Of a stretch of 64,000 bases of DNA, positions 20,699 through 32,340 are shown piece by piece; within the stretch, counting starts at the first letter, position 1; every line of letters starts with the position of its first letter. This stretch comes from Eledone cirrhosa (Eukaryota > Mollusca > Cephalopoda > Octopoda > Eledonidae). The notes beneath the pieces were generated by a model. The model was not told where the DNA came from. It saw nothing but the letters and a program-made list of their open reading frames with translations, and did no database searches. Position numbers and translations under genes: made by a program. The DNA lies in NCBI GenBank assembly GCA_964016885.1, contig OZ024742.1, positions 361,339,573 through 361,403,572 of the forward strand, read 5' to 3'.

Positions 20699-22198
20699 GG
20701 AGGGAAGCAAAAACAAAAATGACCATCAATTCACTGCAAAGTATGACAATCGGTGGGACATCATTAGTGTCAATAGAACACTTTGAAGCAAACCAACTCA
20801 CTTGCAACATTACTACGGGTAAGAACTGAAACTAATTTCCTGATTAAATGTTTCAAGAATCTACCTGTGTAATATAATTTCCATTGTATTACTGGTATGT
20901 TTAGACTAGGCGTGAGAGAAATTTTATAGGAAGAAGTTAACTAGTATAATACTAATATTAATACATGAGGTATTAAAAGCTAGGCGAACCCTGGAGGTAT
21001 GATTTTAGAATATATAGGGAAGACATTTGAGCATTGCAAAGTATTTAATTTGGTGTCCTACTATCTCTGATTTCAGATTACTGAAACACAGAAAGGATAA
21101 ATTTAGGAGCATAATCGGATATATTTATCTGATAAGATGAGACTATGAGACCAATGAATAAATGAGCAAGTAGAGACAGCTGGGAGAATGGCCATAATTA
21201 TGTTAATAATAATAACAGTAATAAGAAGGATCATTTGAACTACAGTTATCTGAATAGAATAAATTGTACCAATATCAATATCTATGGCAATATATGTCAT
21301 TATTAAACCACTTTAATGTTTAAAGATATTATAATGTGTTTGAAAACTTCTTTTGTGAAATCATATCTCAGATTCCATCTTATTTGCTTGCAGAAGTTTA
21401 GACGTCGGCATAAGGGGTTTATAACATATGGAAATCTTTATTTTGACTAGTTGCCAGCACAAGTACTCTTACACACTAACTCAAACAAAATATACACAGA
21501 TTATATAACATGACACCTGCTCTCTCTCTGCCTTACACATACAGACATACATTATTTTGTATGCTGTACATTACTCACAAGTGTCTATATATTTATGCAT
21601 ATATACATAAGTTTCAAAGATTATAACATATGCTAGTAATTCAAAGTCTGATGAATATCCAGTAAATAATTACACAAATATTTATGCTTGGCACTTTGCC
21701 TGGATACAAATATATTTAAAATACTTATTAGTAGATATTAAGATAATTGCTACTGTCCATTTCCTATAATAAAAACAAAGCATTGAATTGAATGCAGAGT
21801 TTCTTAAGACAATGCAGTAGTAAATTTGCTGATTTATATTAATGTGTTTGAATTCTCATCTAGTGTCACAACATTTTAGATTATCAGTTCTTAAAGTAAA
21901 GATACCAACATTTTCAGTAATAATTATACTTCCTTGTTGCATGCTATGTCCACCTTTGTTTTTCACATTCTGCTCTAATTTTTGTTATTCAGAAAGTTTT
22001 TACTTATATTTGATGTGGTATCATCTGAGATACTGTTTAGAATATTTCTATCAATTAAAACAAATTATTTATTCCATGCTATGTTATAAAATAAAATTAC
22101 AGACAATAAATCAATTCATAGTTGTATAAATAGCATTATGTGTATTGGTAAAAATATGGAAGAAAAATTAAAAGGATAAAAACAAAACCAAGCAACAA
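20699..22198. other. No recognised gene
   Basis: AT-rich. The 95-codon plus frame at 21842-22129 is hydrophobic and Tyr/Phe/Leu-rich, without a domain or splice context I can support. Confidence 0.45.
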
Positions 22199-22285
22199 AT
22201 AGAGGGTGAAGGGGTAAAGAATGGAACATCTGGCTGTATAGAAAAGTAGAGGAAAGGGCTATAAATGCCATACATTTAGAAATTC
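22199..22285 (-). repeat. Pyrimidine-rich dispersed repeat, copy 3 of 3 (antisense)
   Basis: The reverse complement contains 'tggcatttatagccctttcc' and 'acagccagatgttcc', matching the order in 3000-3170 and 13985-14125. Confidence 0.65.
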
Positions 22286-22730
22286 AACAGTTAATAGAAT
22301 AATCAATTACATCGTAACTAAGGAACAAAATCTTGATTTCATGTTATCCAACAGAAAATTATATATGTTAGACAGAGAGAATATTTGAGGAAGCAAAGGG
22401 AAATTACAACTTGATAGCAACTGGTAAGGGATGCATCATGGAGGATATAAAAGCAAAAATGTAAAAAAAATAGATATAATGGGGAAAGAAAATTCACATA
22501 AACTATGTATGTAACATATTCCTGCAATTTAATTTTGTTCAATCTAAAATAAATTATAAGATCTTAAATTTCAATGTCCATAAAAATATAGCTTTTTTTT
22601 GTTCATTTAGAAGTGGCTCTCATGTATTACAATTTAACAAAAGACCAGCAATAATTTACTGTGACCTATCACCATCTTTAAATCTAACTTTTTTCTCACA
22701 TACTGTTGAAAATATAGGTTATTATATGAG
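22286..22730. other. AT-rich spacer
   Basis: Nothing was recognised. Confidence 0.5.
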
Positions 22731-22852
22731 GAGTACTGAAAAGTTCCTCATTTTAAGGGTATCATGAAATGGTAGAGCTATTACCTTTACAAGAGAGGTA
22801 GGACCACTGCAATAAGTGTGTGAATCTCTGAGGGGAATATGTTGAATAACAT
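22731..22852 (+). pseudogene. Possible mariner-like transposase C-terminal relic
   Basis: At 22797-22850 the plus strand reads R, stop (TAG), DHCNKCVNL, stop (TGA), GEYVE, then TAA. Mariner transposases commonly end with 'RW..C(I/V)...G.Y.E', and the first stop falls exactly where the Trp codon (TGG) would be. Only this short end is recognisable, and two nonsense changes show it is dead. The identification rests on about 18 residues. Confidence 0.4.
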
Positions 22853-23424
22853 TTCAATTAACTGATCCACCTGTATTTTTCTTTTACCCACATCCAGGAA
22901 CTTGTCAGCATTCTTTCTTAGATTTCTGTGTTAGTTGTTCAACGTAACATTCATCATTTTTTAAGAATAATTTCATTAAAAACAAAATATACTTACCTGA
23001 GGAAAACAAATGATATTCTACTTACCTGATGTAAAACAAGTGAAATTGTTAATATTCCATATATATGTTTACAAATATCATACACAAATATAATACACCG
23101 GTTACATGTTTTTTCATACATTACTATCACCAAAATCTAATGATTCTATTACAGAATATATATAAAGTGTTATATTACATGTAATGTGTATATGAAGACC
23201 ACACACAATTGTATATGGTAAGACTTGAAAAAACAATGTGATTAAAAATGAAACAATATTAGCAAATTAAAAATAATAACTTGTCTTCCAGAATTACCAA
23301 AATGAATAAAAAATTTCACATTTTCATCTTCAGTTGACTAACTAGTTCTGTAAATATTATCAATGTTTCAGTTTATATGTTTTACATAATTGGCAAAGAG
23401 TGTCTGGATTATTTGTGTAATCTT
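22853..23424. other. AT-rich stretch, nothing recognised
   Basis: No gene or repeat was recognised. Confidence 0.5.
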
Positions 23425-23690
23425 CAGTTTCAGTCAGTCGATGACAGGTTTGCAGTTGAACCTGTAGCAAGGGAAACGTCTGGTGTTCTTGTCCCTAGAA
23501 CCTATTCACCACCATTAGCATGGAGTTGGCTACCTGCAATTGTTAGCCTCATTATTTGGAATGGCTCTTCCAATGTGTCTCTCTCACCATCCTCTGGTGA
23601 AACGCCATCTCTATTCTGTCCACTTGGACTGCAGGTAGGTCAGTGCATGTGTTCCCATTTGCACATAATAGAGAGAGATGGGGAGCGAGA
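23425..23690 (+). repeat. Dispersed repeat, copy 3 of 3
   Basis: Best-preserved copy of the family at 6990-7250 (antisense) and 16330-16585. The open frame 23377-23706 passes through it but is not shared by the other copies, so I do not treat it as coding. A GA-rich patch follows at about 23666-23720. Confidence 0.8.
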
Positions 23691-23720
23691 GAGAGATGGC
23701 GAGTGAGAGAGAGAATATCA

Positions 23721-24584
23721 ACTCACACATTTTCCAACTCTACTTCTGACATCCTGAATATCATTATACACAGAAACAACTGGCAAAGAGAATCTATATT
23801 ACTTGTGTATGTTACAGTATATATAAGCATTACATAACTGGCAGTGACTGAATTACTTGTGAATGGGGCCTGTATGAGAAATCCTAACAAATGAATGTTT
23901 TCACCTACATTAGAGTGTTTCATAAAAATGCTCTAGAAGCTTAATATTAAACTCCATTTGCTTTGGGGTTAATTCTTGCTACAACAGCAAACTCTATGAA
24001 ATATGATACCAGCTACATTTACCAAGCTATTGAGAGTAACTGTCTTGACCTTAGACATAATGCAGTATTAAAATACAAAATGAGCCACTATATATGAAAC
24101 TGGTTGTCTGCTATCCTGTCTTTTAACTCATCCATCTGAAGTTTCTTATATATGTAGATAATTAATGTTAATTTGGTAAGAATTACGGATATCTTTTGTT
24201 TTAATAGTGATATTTATAACATCTTATGCTATGTTCTAATAAATGCTTATGAATATATAAGTTAGAGTCTGCACACTGTCTGAAGTTCTTAACATATATC
24301 TTTAGAATATATATAATTAGAATACAGTAATCTTTTCAGTGTCAATCTTTGTAAGTAAGACTATGTAAATTTTGTGTTTGATGTTGAAAGACTTTCATAT
24401 AAGAAGTATTTCTCTAGCTATGTTACATAACATTGTTATTTTATCTTGAGTAAGCAACAACATCATGTTGGCTTTTGGGATTTTTGGTGCATATTTTAGT
24501 AATAGTTTGGTTGCATCATAATCAGGATTGGACATAATGGGGGGCAAATGGGGCAAATGCTGCAGGCTCCCTGCAGTGGGGGCT
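23721..24584. other. AT-rich stretch, nothing recognised
   Basis: No gene was recognised. Confidence 0.5.
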
Positions 24585-24712
24585 AACATGTGATGGCTGT
24601 AGCAATTTATTTGTGCCCCCAGTTGGGCCTTTTAGTTTAGGGATGGTTAGAATTTTGGAATTTAATATATGTATATATAACTTTTCAAATCCAATTATTT
24701 GCACCAAGCTAA
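24585..24712 (+). repeat. Dispersed repeat, copy 1 of 2
   Basis: 'gtagcaatttatttgt', 'cagttgggccttttag', 'atggttagaattttggaatt' and 'cttttcaaatccaa' recur in order at 25735-25872. The copies lie 1.15 kb apart in the same orientation. Confidence 0.75.
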
Positions 24713-25294
24713 CTTTGATATGTAAAATTGAGGGGTTTGCTGTGTATTATAATTTTTTGAGCATGAGTGGCTCCCCAAACCTGAAGTGTCCTAGGTCCTC
24801 CAAGGTCTAATGATAAAAGGCATTAAAACCATGATTATCTTGCCTTGTTTAAGCCATTGGGTGTGATTGAGAGACATTTAGCTTTTATTTCAAGCATATA
24901 GAGTATATCTATATAGAATCTCTCTACTTTGCTTAATGTAAGTTTCAATTATTATTATTAAATGTCGAACAATTTCAATATATTATTTAATAGTTATTAT
25001 ATTATAAATTTGCCTGTGGATATTTGTTAAAAAATCATTTTCCACACTTGGCCAATGAATCTGTAAAGCAGGCATAAAATACTAATCTACTTAATGTGCA
25101 TCAGTTAACAATATTTCTATATATGCAGGATCTAATTTGAAAATTATATGTGCTTGTATAAGATATCTATGAATTATGTGCTCTATTAAGCATATCTAAC
25201 ATATTTCTATATATATATATGTGAATGTGTAACTATCCATATAGACACTGCTACACAATGTTTTTTTTTTCTTGAATATTTCCATGTTTTCCAG
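24713..25294. other. AT-rich sequence upstream of the candidate exon
   Basis: No upstream exon was recognised. It ends with a poly-T tract (25261-25270) that fits the pyrimidine tract of the acceptor at 25293-25294. Confidence 0.45.
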
Positions 25295-25414
25295 TATCTA
25301 CAATGCTTCCAGCGAAATTTTACATTCAATTTGGTGATAAGCCTTTACAGAATAATTCTGGCCAAACATGTAAATTGACTGTAAAGATACCTGAGAAAAT
25401 TAAACAGACAAAAT
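25295..25414 (+). CDS. Candidate internal coding exon of an unrecognised protein
   Basis: A 120-bp segment bounded by a strong acceptor (poly-T, 'ttccatgttttccag', ending at 25294) and a strong donor ('gtgagt' at 25415-25420). Only one of the three plus frames is open throughout. After two leftover bases it reads S-T, then 'MLPAKFYIQFGDKPLQ', 'NNSGQTCKLTVKIPEKI' and 'KQTK', leaving one base before the donor. It is thus a phase 1-1 exon of 120 bp, a symmetric pattern common for extracellular modules. Its balanced composition of Lys, Gln, Pro and Gly stands out from the Phe/Tyr/Ile/Leu-rich AT translations around it. I do not recognise the domain. It contains one Cys and an N-N-S stretch with N-x-S/T potential. 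No upstream exon was found in the window. Confidence 0.45.
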
Positions 25415-25502
25415 GTGAGTAATGTTCTGATTAATCTAGTAAGGTTTAGAATGATTATGAAAGTGATATATTGAAATTCTTTTTTTCTTTTTTTTTTTAC
25501 AG

Positions 25503-25513
25503 TTTTAAGTTAA
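25503..25513 (+). CDS. Possible terminal coding exon (start of last exon)
   Basis: An acceptor-like tract (poly-T then 'acag') ends at 25502. If joined to the exon ending at 25414, the 88-bp intron 25415-25502 would be removed and the frame would read F-L-S then TAA at 25511-25513, ending the protein. An AATAAA occurs at about 25865-25870. If the intron is instead retained, the frame also stops almost at once (C-E-stop). This is inferred from splice-like signals only. Confidence 0.22.
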
Positions 25514-25734
25514 GAAACATAAAAAATCAAAACTCACCCCAGGCAAAAGAGTTGATAGTCAGCCACACAAAGCGGGCTGGTAATATATCTATAAAATATT
25601 ATTACAATATCAGTTAGTTAAATTATTATGAAAATATTTTATGAAATCAAAAATATATTTATAATATTAATTAGAGGCGAATTATTATCACCATATTATT
25701 AGCTAACACATAAGGGCGGTGGATTGGAACCAGT

Positions 25735-25872
25735 GATAGACGTAGCAATTTATTTGTCTCCTCAGCTGGGCTTTTTAGATTTAGGATGGTTAGGAATTTT
25801 GAATTTAATAAGAAGATGAATAAGAAGATGAAAAATATGAAGTAGAAGATTTTCAAATGAATCCAAATAAAT
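25735..25872 (+). repeat. Dispersed repeat, copy 2 of 2
   Basis: Second copy of the repeat at 24585-24712. It carries an extra 'agaagatgaataagaagatg' insertion made of a short duplicated unit. Confidence 0.75.
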
Positions 25873-26149
25873 TATTGAAGCATTAAAACAAACTAAAACA
25901 TTTGAAATGGCTGAATTAAATGTACTATAAAATATTTCTAGCCTGGCCACGAAGAACTACACTGCAGAGGAGAGGAGGATAACTAAATACCAAAGATAAA
26001 CTGATGGATTTCTTTTTGTATAGGTTACCACCAACACCTCCCTCAAGTGTCCTTGATCTCCACAACGCTGATATCCTCCATAAAAGCAGAAAGGCAGCAA
26101 CCCACCTAAGAAAGAAGCCATGTGAGGGGTAATGGCTGTTTTAGTGAGT
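25873..26149. other. Left flank of the satellite
   Basis: Composition rises in G/C from about 26020. 'aatggctgttttagtgagtg' at 26131-26150 already resembles a damaged monomer, so the true junction lies between 26131 and 26150. A 65-codon minus frame (25957-26154) spans the junction and is not recognised. Confidence 0.5.
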
Positions 26150-27289
26150 GTCAATGGCCCTTCTCCACAGTGATATCTCTGTCATGTCTACAGGGAATGG
26201 CTGTCAATGGCCCTTCTCCACAGTGATAACTCGGTCATGTCTACAGGGAATGGCTGTCAATGGTCCTTCTCCATAGAGATAACTCTGTCATGTCTACAAG
26301 GAATGGCTGTCAATGGCCCTTCTCCACAGTGTTATCTCTGTCATGTCTACGGGGAAAGGCTCTCAATGGCCCTTCTCCACAGCAATAGCTCTGTCATGTC
26401 TATAGGGAATGGCTGTCAATGGCCCTTCTCCACAGTGATACCTCTGTCATATCTACAAGGAATGGCTGTCAATGGCCCTTCTCCACAGTGATACCTCTGT
26501 CATGTCTACAAGGAACGGCTGTCAATGGCCCTTCTCTACAGTAATACCTCTGTCATGTCTACAAGGAATGGCTGTAGATGAGCCTTCTCCACAGCAATAC
26601 CTCTGTCATGTCTATAGGGAATGGCTGTCAATGGCCCTTCTCCACAGTGATATCTCTACCATGTCTACAGGGAATGGCTGTCACTGGCCCTTCTCCACAG
26701 TGATACCTATGTCATGTCTACAAGGAATGGCTGTCGATGACCCTTCTCTACAGTAATACCTCTGTCATGTCTACAGGGAATGGCTGTAAATGGCCCTTGT
26801 CCACAGTGATATCTCTGTCATGTCTACAAGGAATGGTCGTCAATGGCCCTTCTCCACAGTGATACCTCTGTCATGTCTACAAGGAATGGCTGTCGATGAC
26901 CCTTCTCTACAGTAATACCTCTGTCATGTCTACAGGGAATGGCTGTCAATGGCGCTTCTCCACAGTGATACCTCTGTCATGTCTATAGGGAATGGCTGTC
27001 AATGGCCCTTCTCCACAGTGATATCTCTGTCATGTCTACAGGGAATGGCTGTCAATGGCCCTTCTCCACAGTGATACCTCTGTCATGTCTACAAGGAATG
27101 GCTGGCAATAGCCCGTCTCCACAGTGATACCTCTGTCATGTCTACAGGGTATGGCTGTCATTGGCCCTTCTCCACAGTAATACCTCTGTCATGTCTATAG
27201 GGAATGGCTCTCAATGGCCCTTCTCCACAGCAATACCTCTGTCATGTCTACAGGGAATGGCTGTCAATGGCCCTTCTCCACAGTGTTAT

Positions 27290-27310
27290 CTCTGTCATAT
27301 TACAGGGAAT
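27290..27310 (+). repeat. -1 length-variant monomer (first of four)
   Basis: 'gtcatattacaggg' replaces 'gtcatatctacaggg', a loss of one base. It recurs at about 33177, 37048 and 52736. A second -1 variant, 'gcccactccatag' for 'gcccatctctatag', lies at about 27481, 33361 and 52921, always about 184 bp downstream of the first except in the shortened copy near 37 kb, which lacks it. Confidence 0.85.
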
Positions 27311-30300
27311 GGCTGTCAATGGCTTTTCTCCACAGTGATACCTCTGTCATGTCTACAGGGAATGGCTGTCAATGGCCCTTCTCTACAGTGAGATCTCTGT
27401 CATGTCTGCAAGGAATGGCTGTCAATGGCCCTTCTCCACAGTGATACCTCTGTCATGTATACAGGGAATGGCTGTCAATGGCCCACTCCATAGTGATACC
27501 TCTGTCATGTCTACAAGGAATGGCTGGCAATAGCCCGTCTCCACTGTGATACCACTGTCATGTCTACAAGGAATGGCTGTCAATGGCCCCTCTCCACAGT
27601 GATACCTCTTTCATGTCTACAGGGAATGGCTGTCAATGGCCCTTCTCCACAGTGATATCTCTGTCATGTCTACAGGGAATGGCTGTCAATGGCCCTTCTC
27701 CACAGCCATACCTCTGTCATGTCTACAGGGAGTGGCTCTAAATGGCCCTTCTCCACAGTGATACCTCTGTCATGTCTATAGGGAATGGCTCTCAATGGCC
27801 CTTCTCCACAGCAATACCTCTGTCATGTCTACAGGGAATGGCTGTCAATGGCCCTTCTCCACAGTGTTATCTCTGTCATGTCTACAGGGAATGGCTGTCA
27901 ATGTCCCTTCACCACAGTGTTATCTCTGTCATGTCTACAGGGAATGGCTGTCAATGGCCCTTCTCTACAGTGAAATCTCTGTAACGTCTACAGGGAATGG
28001 CTGTCAATGGCCCTTCTCCACAGTGATACCTCTGTCATGTATACAGGGAATGGCTGTCAATGGCCCATCTCTATAGTGATACCTCTGTCATGTCTACAAG
28101 GAATGGCTGGCAATAGCCCGTCTCCACAGTGATACCTCTGTCATTTCTACAGGGTATGGCTGTCATTGGCCCTTCTCCACAGTGATACCTCTGTCATGTC
28201 TATAGGGAATGGCTCTCAATGGCCCTTCTCCACAGCAATACTCTGTCATGTCTACAGGGAATGGCTGTCAATGGCTTTTCTCCACAGTGATACCTCTGTC
28301 ATGTCTACAGGGAATGGCTGTCAATGGCCCTTCTCCACAGTGTTATCTCTGTCATGTCTGCAGGGAATGTCTGTCAATGGCTTTTCTCCACAGTGATACC
28401 TCTGTCATGTTTACAGGGAATGGCTGTCAATGGCCCTTCTCTACAGTGAGATCTCTGTCATGTCTACAGGGAATGGCTGTCAATGGCCCATCTCTATAGT
28501 GATACCTCTGTCATGTCTACAAGGAATGGCTGGCAATAGCCCGTCTCCACAGTGATACCTCTGTCATGTCTACAGGGTATGGCTGTCATTGGCCCTTCTC
28601 CACAGTGATACCTCTGTCATGTCTATAGGGAATGGCTCTCAATGGCCCTTCTCCACAGCAATACCTCTGTCATGTCTACAGGGAATGGCTGTCAATGGCC
28701 CTTCTCCACAGTGTTATCTCTGTCATATCTACAGGGAATGGCTGTCAATGGCTTTTCTCCACAGTGATACCTCTGTCATGTCTACAGGGAATGGCTGTCA
28801 ATGGCCCTTCTCTACAGTGAGATCTCTGTCATGTCTACAGGGAATGGCTGTCAATGGCCCATCTCTATAGTGATACCTCTGTCATGTCTACAAGGAATGG
28901 CTGGCAATAGCCCGTCTCCACAGTGATACCTCTGTCATGTCTACAGGGTATGGCTGTCATTGGCCCTTCTCCAGAGTGATACCTCTGTCATGTCTATAGG
29001 GAATGGCTCTCAATGGCCCGTCTCCACAGCAATCCCTCTGTCATGTCTACAGGGAATGGCTGTCAATGGCCCTTCTCCACAGTGATATCTCTGTCATGTC
29101 TACAGGGAATGGCTGTCAATGGCCCTTCTCCACAGCCATACCTCTGTCATGTCTACAGGGAGTGGCTCTAAATGGCCCTTGTCCACAGTGATACCTCTGT
29201 CATGTCTACAGGGAATGGCTGTCAATGGCCCTTCTCCAAGGTGATACCTCTGTCATGTCTACAAGGAATGGCTGTCGATGACCCTTCTCCACAGAGATAC
29301 CTCTGAGATGTCTACAAGGAATGGCTGTCAATGGCCCTTCTCCACAGTGATATTTCTGTCATGTCCACAAGGAATGGCTGTCGATGACCCTTCTCCACAG
29401 CAATACCTCTGTCATGTCTACAGGGAATGGCTGTCAATGGCCCTTCTCCACAGTGATATCTCTGTCATATCTACAGGGAATGGCTGTCAATGGTCCTTCT
29501 CCACAGAGATATCTTTGTCATGTCTATAGAGAATGGCTGTCAATGGCCCTTCTCCACAGTGATATCTCTGTCATGTCTATAGGGAATGGCTGTCAATGGC
29601 TCTTATCCACAGTGATATCTCTGTCATGTCTACAGGGAATGGCTCTCAATGGCCCTTCTCCACAGTGATATCTCTACCATGTCTACAGGGAATGGCTGTC
29701 AATGGACCTTCTCCACAGTGATCCCTCTACCATGTCTACAGGGAATGGCTGTCAATGGTCGTTCTCCTCAGTAATACCTCTGTCATGTCTATAGGGAATG
29801 GCTGTCAATGGCCCTTATCCACAGTGATATCTCTGTCATGTCTACAGGGAATGGCTGTCAATGGCCTTTCTCCACAGTGTTATCTCTGTCATGTCTACAG
29901 GGAATGGCTGTGAATAGCCCTTCTCCACAGTGATACCTCTGTCATGTCTACAGGGAATGGCTGGCAATGGCCCGTCTCCACAGTGATACCTCTGTCATGT
30001 GTACAAGGAATGGCTGTCAATGGCCCTTCTCCACAGTGATACCTCTTTCATGTCTACAGGGAATGGCTATCAATGGCCCTTCTCCACAGTGATATCGCTG
30101 TCATGTCTACAGGGAATGGCTGTCAATGGCTCTTCTCCACAGCAATACCTCTGTCATGTCTAGAGGGTATGGCTGTCATTGGCCCTTCTCCACATTGATA
30201 CCTCTGTCATGTGTATAGGGAATGGCTCTCAATGGCCCTTCTCCACAGCAATACCTCTGTCATGTCTACAGGGAATGGCTGTCAATGGCCCTTCTCCACA

Positions 30301-30327
30301 GTGATACCTCTGTCATGTCTATAGGGA

Positions 30328-30382
30328 ATGGCTGTCAAATTGCCCTTCTCCACAGTGATACATCTGTCATATCTACAGGGAA
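30328..30382 (+). repeat. +1 length-variant monomer (first of eight)
   Basis: This monomer reads 'ctgtcaaattgcccttc' instead of 'ctgtcaatggcccttc', a gain of one base. The same variant recurs with its ATG at 38224, 40186, 44957, 50311, 59267, 61651 and 63242. It marks higher-order copies and shifts the reading frame, joining otherwise separate open frames. Confidence 0.9.
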
Positions 30383-32340
30383 TGGCTGTCAATGGCCCTT
30401 CTCCACAGCAATACCTCTGTCATGTCTGCAGGGAATGGCTGTCAATGGCCCTTCTCCACAGTGTTATCTCTGTCATGTCTACAGGGAATGGCTGTCAATG
30501 GCGCTTCTTCACAGTGATATCTCTGTCATGTCTACAGGGAATGGCTGTCAATGGCCCTTCTCCACAGCAATGCCCTTGTCATGTCTACAGGGAATGGCTG
30601 TCAATGGCCCTTCTCCACAGTGATACCTCTGTCATGTCTACAGGGAATGGCTGTCAATGGCCCTTCTCCACAGTGTTATCTCTGTCATGTCTACAGGGAA
30701 TGGCTGTCAATGGCCCTTCTCCACAGTGATACCTCTGTCATGTCTATAGGGAATGGCTGTCAATGGCCCTTCTCCACAGCAATACCTCTGTCATGTCTAC
30801 AGGGAATGGCTGTCAATGGCCCTTCTCCACAGCAATACCTCTGTCATGTCTACAGGGAATGGCTGTCAATGGCCCTTCTCCACAGTGATACCTCTGTCAT
30901 GTCTATAGGGAATGGCTGTCAATGGCCCTTCTCCACAGCAATACCTCTGTCATGTCTATAGGGAATGGCTGTCAATGGCCCTTCTCCACAGTGATACCTC
31001 TGTCATATCTACAGGGAATATCTGTCAATGGCCCATCACTATAGTGATACCTCTGTCATGTCTATAGGGAATGGCTGTCAATGGCCCTCCTCCACAGTGA
31101 TATCTCTGTCATGTCTACAGGGAATGGCTGTCAATGGCCCTTCTCCACAGTGATATCTCTGTCATGTCTACAGGGAATGGCTGTCAATGGCCCTTCTCCA
31201 CAGCCATACCTCTGTCATGTCTACAGGGAGTGGCTCTAAATGGCCCTTCTCCACAGTGATACCTCTGTCATGTCTATAGGGAATGGCTCTCAATGGCCCT
31301 TCTCCACAGCAATACCTCTGTCATGTCTACAGGGAATGGCTGTCAATGGCCCTTCTCCACAGTGTTATCTCTGTCATGTCTACACGGAATGGCTGTCAAT
31401 GTCCCTTCACCACAGTGTTATCTCTGTCATGTCTACAGGGAATGGCTGTCAATGGCCCTTCTCTACAGTGAAATCTCTGTAACGTCTACAGGGAATGGCT
31501 GTCAATGGCCCTTCTCCACAGTGATACCTCTGTCATGTATACAGGGAATGGCTGTCAATGGCCCATCTCTATAGTGATACCTCTATCATGTCTACAAGGA
31601 ATGGCTGGCAATAGCCCGTCTCCACAGTGATACCTCTGTCATTTCTACAGGGTATGGCTGTCATTGGCCCTTCTCCACAGTGATACCTCTGTCATGTCTA
31701 CAGGGAATGGCTGTCAATGGCCCTTCTCCACAGTGATATCTCTGTCATATCTACAGGGAATGGCTGTCAATGGTCCTTCTCCACAGAGATACCTTTGTCA
31801 TGTCTATAGGGAATGGCTGTCAATGGCCCTTCTCCACAGTGATATCTCTGTCATGTCTATAGGGAATGGCTGTCAATGGCCCTTATCCACAGTGATATCT
31901 CTGTCATGTCTACAGGGAATGACTCTCAATGGCCCTTCTCCACAGTGATATCTCTACCATGTCTACAGGGAATGGCTGTCAATGGACCTTCTCCACAGTG
32001 ATCCCTCTACCATGTCTACAGGGAATGGCTGTCAATGGTCCTTCTCCTCAGTGATACCTCTGTCATGTCTATAGGGAATGGCTGTCAATGGCCCTTATCC
32101 ACAGTGATATCTCTGTCATGTCTACAGGGAATGGCTGTCAATGGCCCTTCTCCACAGTGTTATCTCTGTCATGTCTACAGGGAATGGCTGTGAATAGCCC
32201 TTCTCCACAGTGATACATCTGTCATGTCTACAGGGAATGGCTGTCAATGGCCCGTCTCCACAGTGATACCTCTGTCATGTGTACAAGGAATGGCTGTCAA
32301 TGGCCCTTCTCCACAGTGATACCTCTTTCATGTCTACAGG

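Larger units (their letters stand above)
26925..31956 (+). repeat. Higher-order block A, first copy (about 5.0 kb)
   Basis: Aligns with 52365-57396 at a constant offset of 25,440 bp, exactly 480 monomers. For example, 27001-27120 is identical to 52441-52560. This copy lacks one 54-bp unit near 28240, and the other copy lacks a 54-bp unit near 55780, so the offset returns to 25,440 beyond them. Alignment breaks off at both ends: the monomers at 26881-26925 and after 31956 no longer match. Confidence 0.9.

Noticed and set aside
20477..20810. Two minus-strand frames rich in Phe
   Set aside because: They run across the poly-A/poly-T tracts and the edge of the MITE; no coding sense.
21842..22129. 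95-codon hydrophobic plus-strand frame, possible membrane protein
   Set aside because: Tyr/Phe/Leu/Ile content is what AT-rich DNA gives by chance; no signal peptide pattern or splice context.
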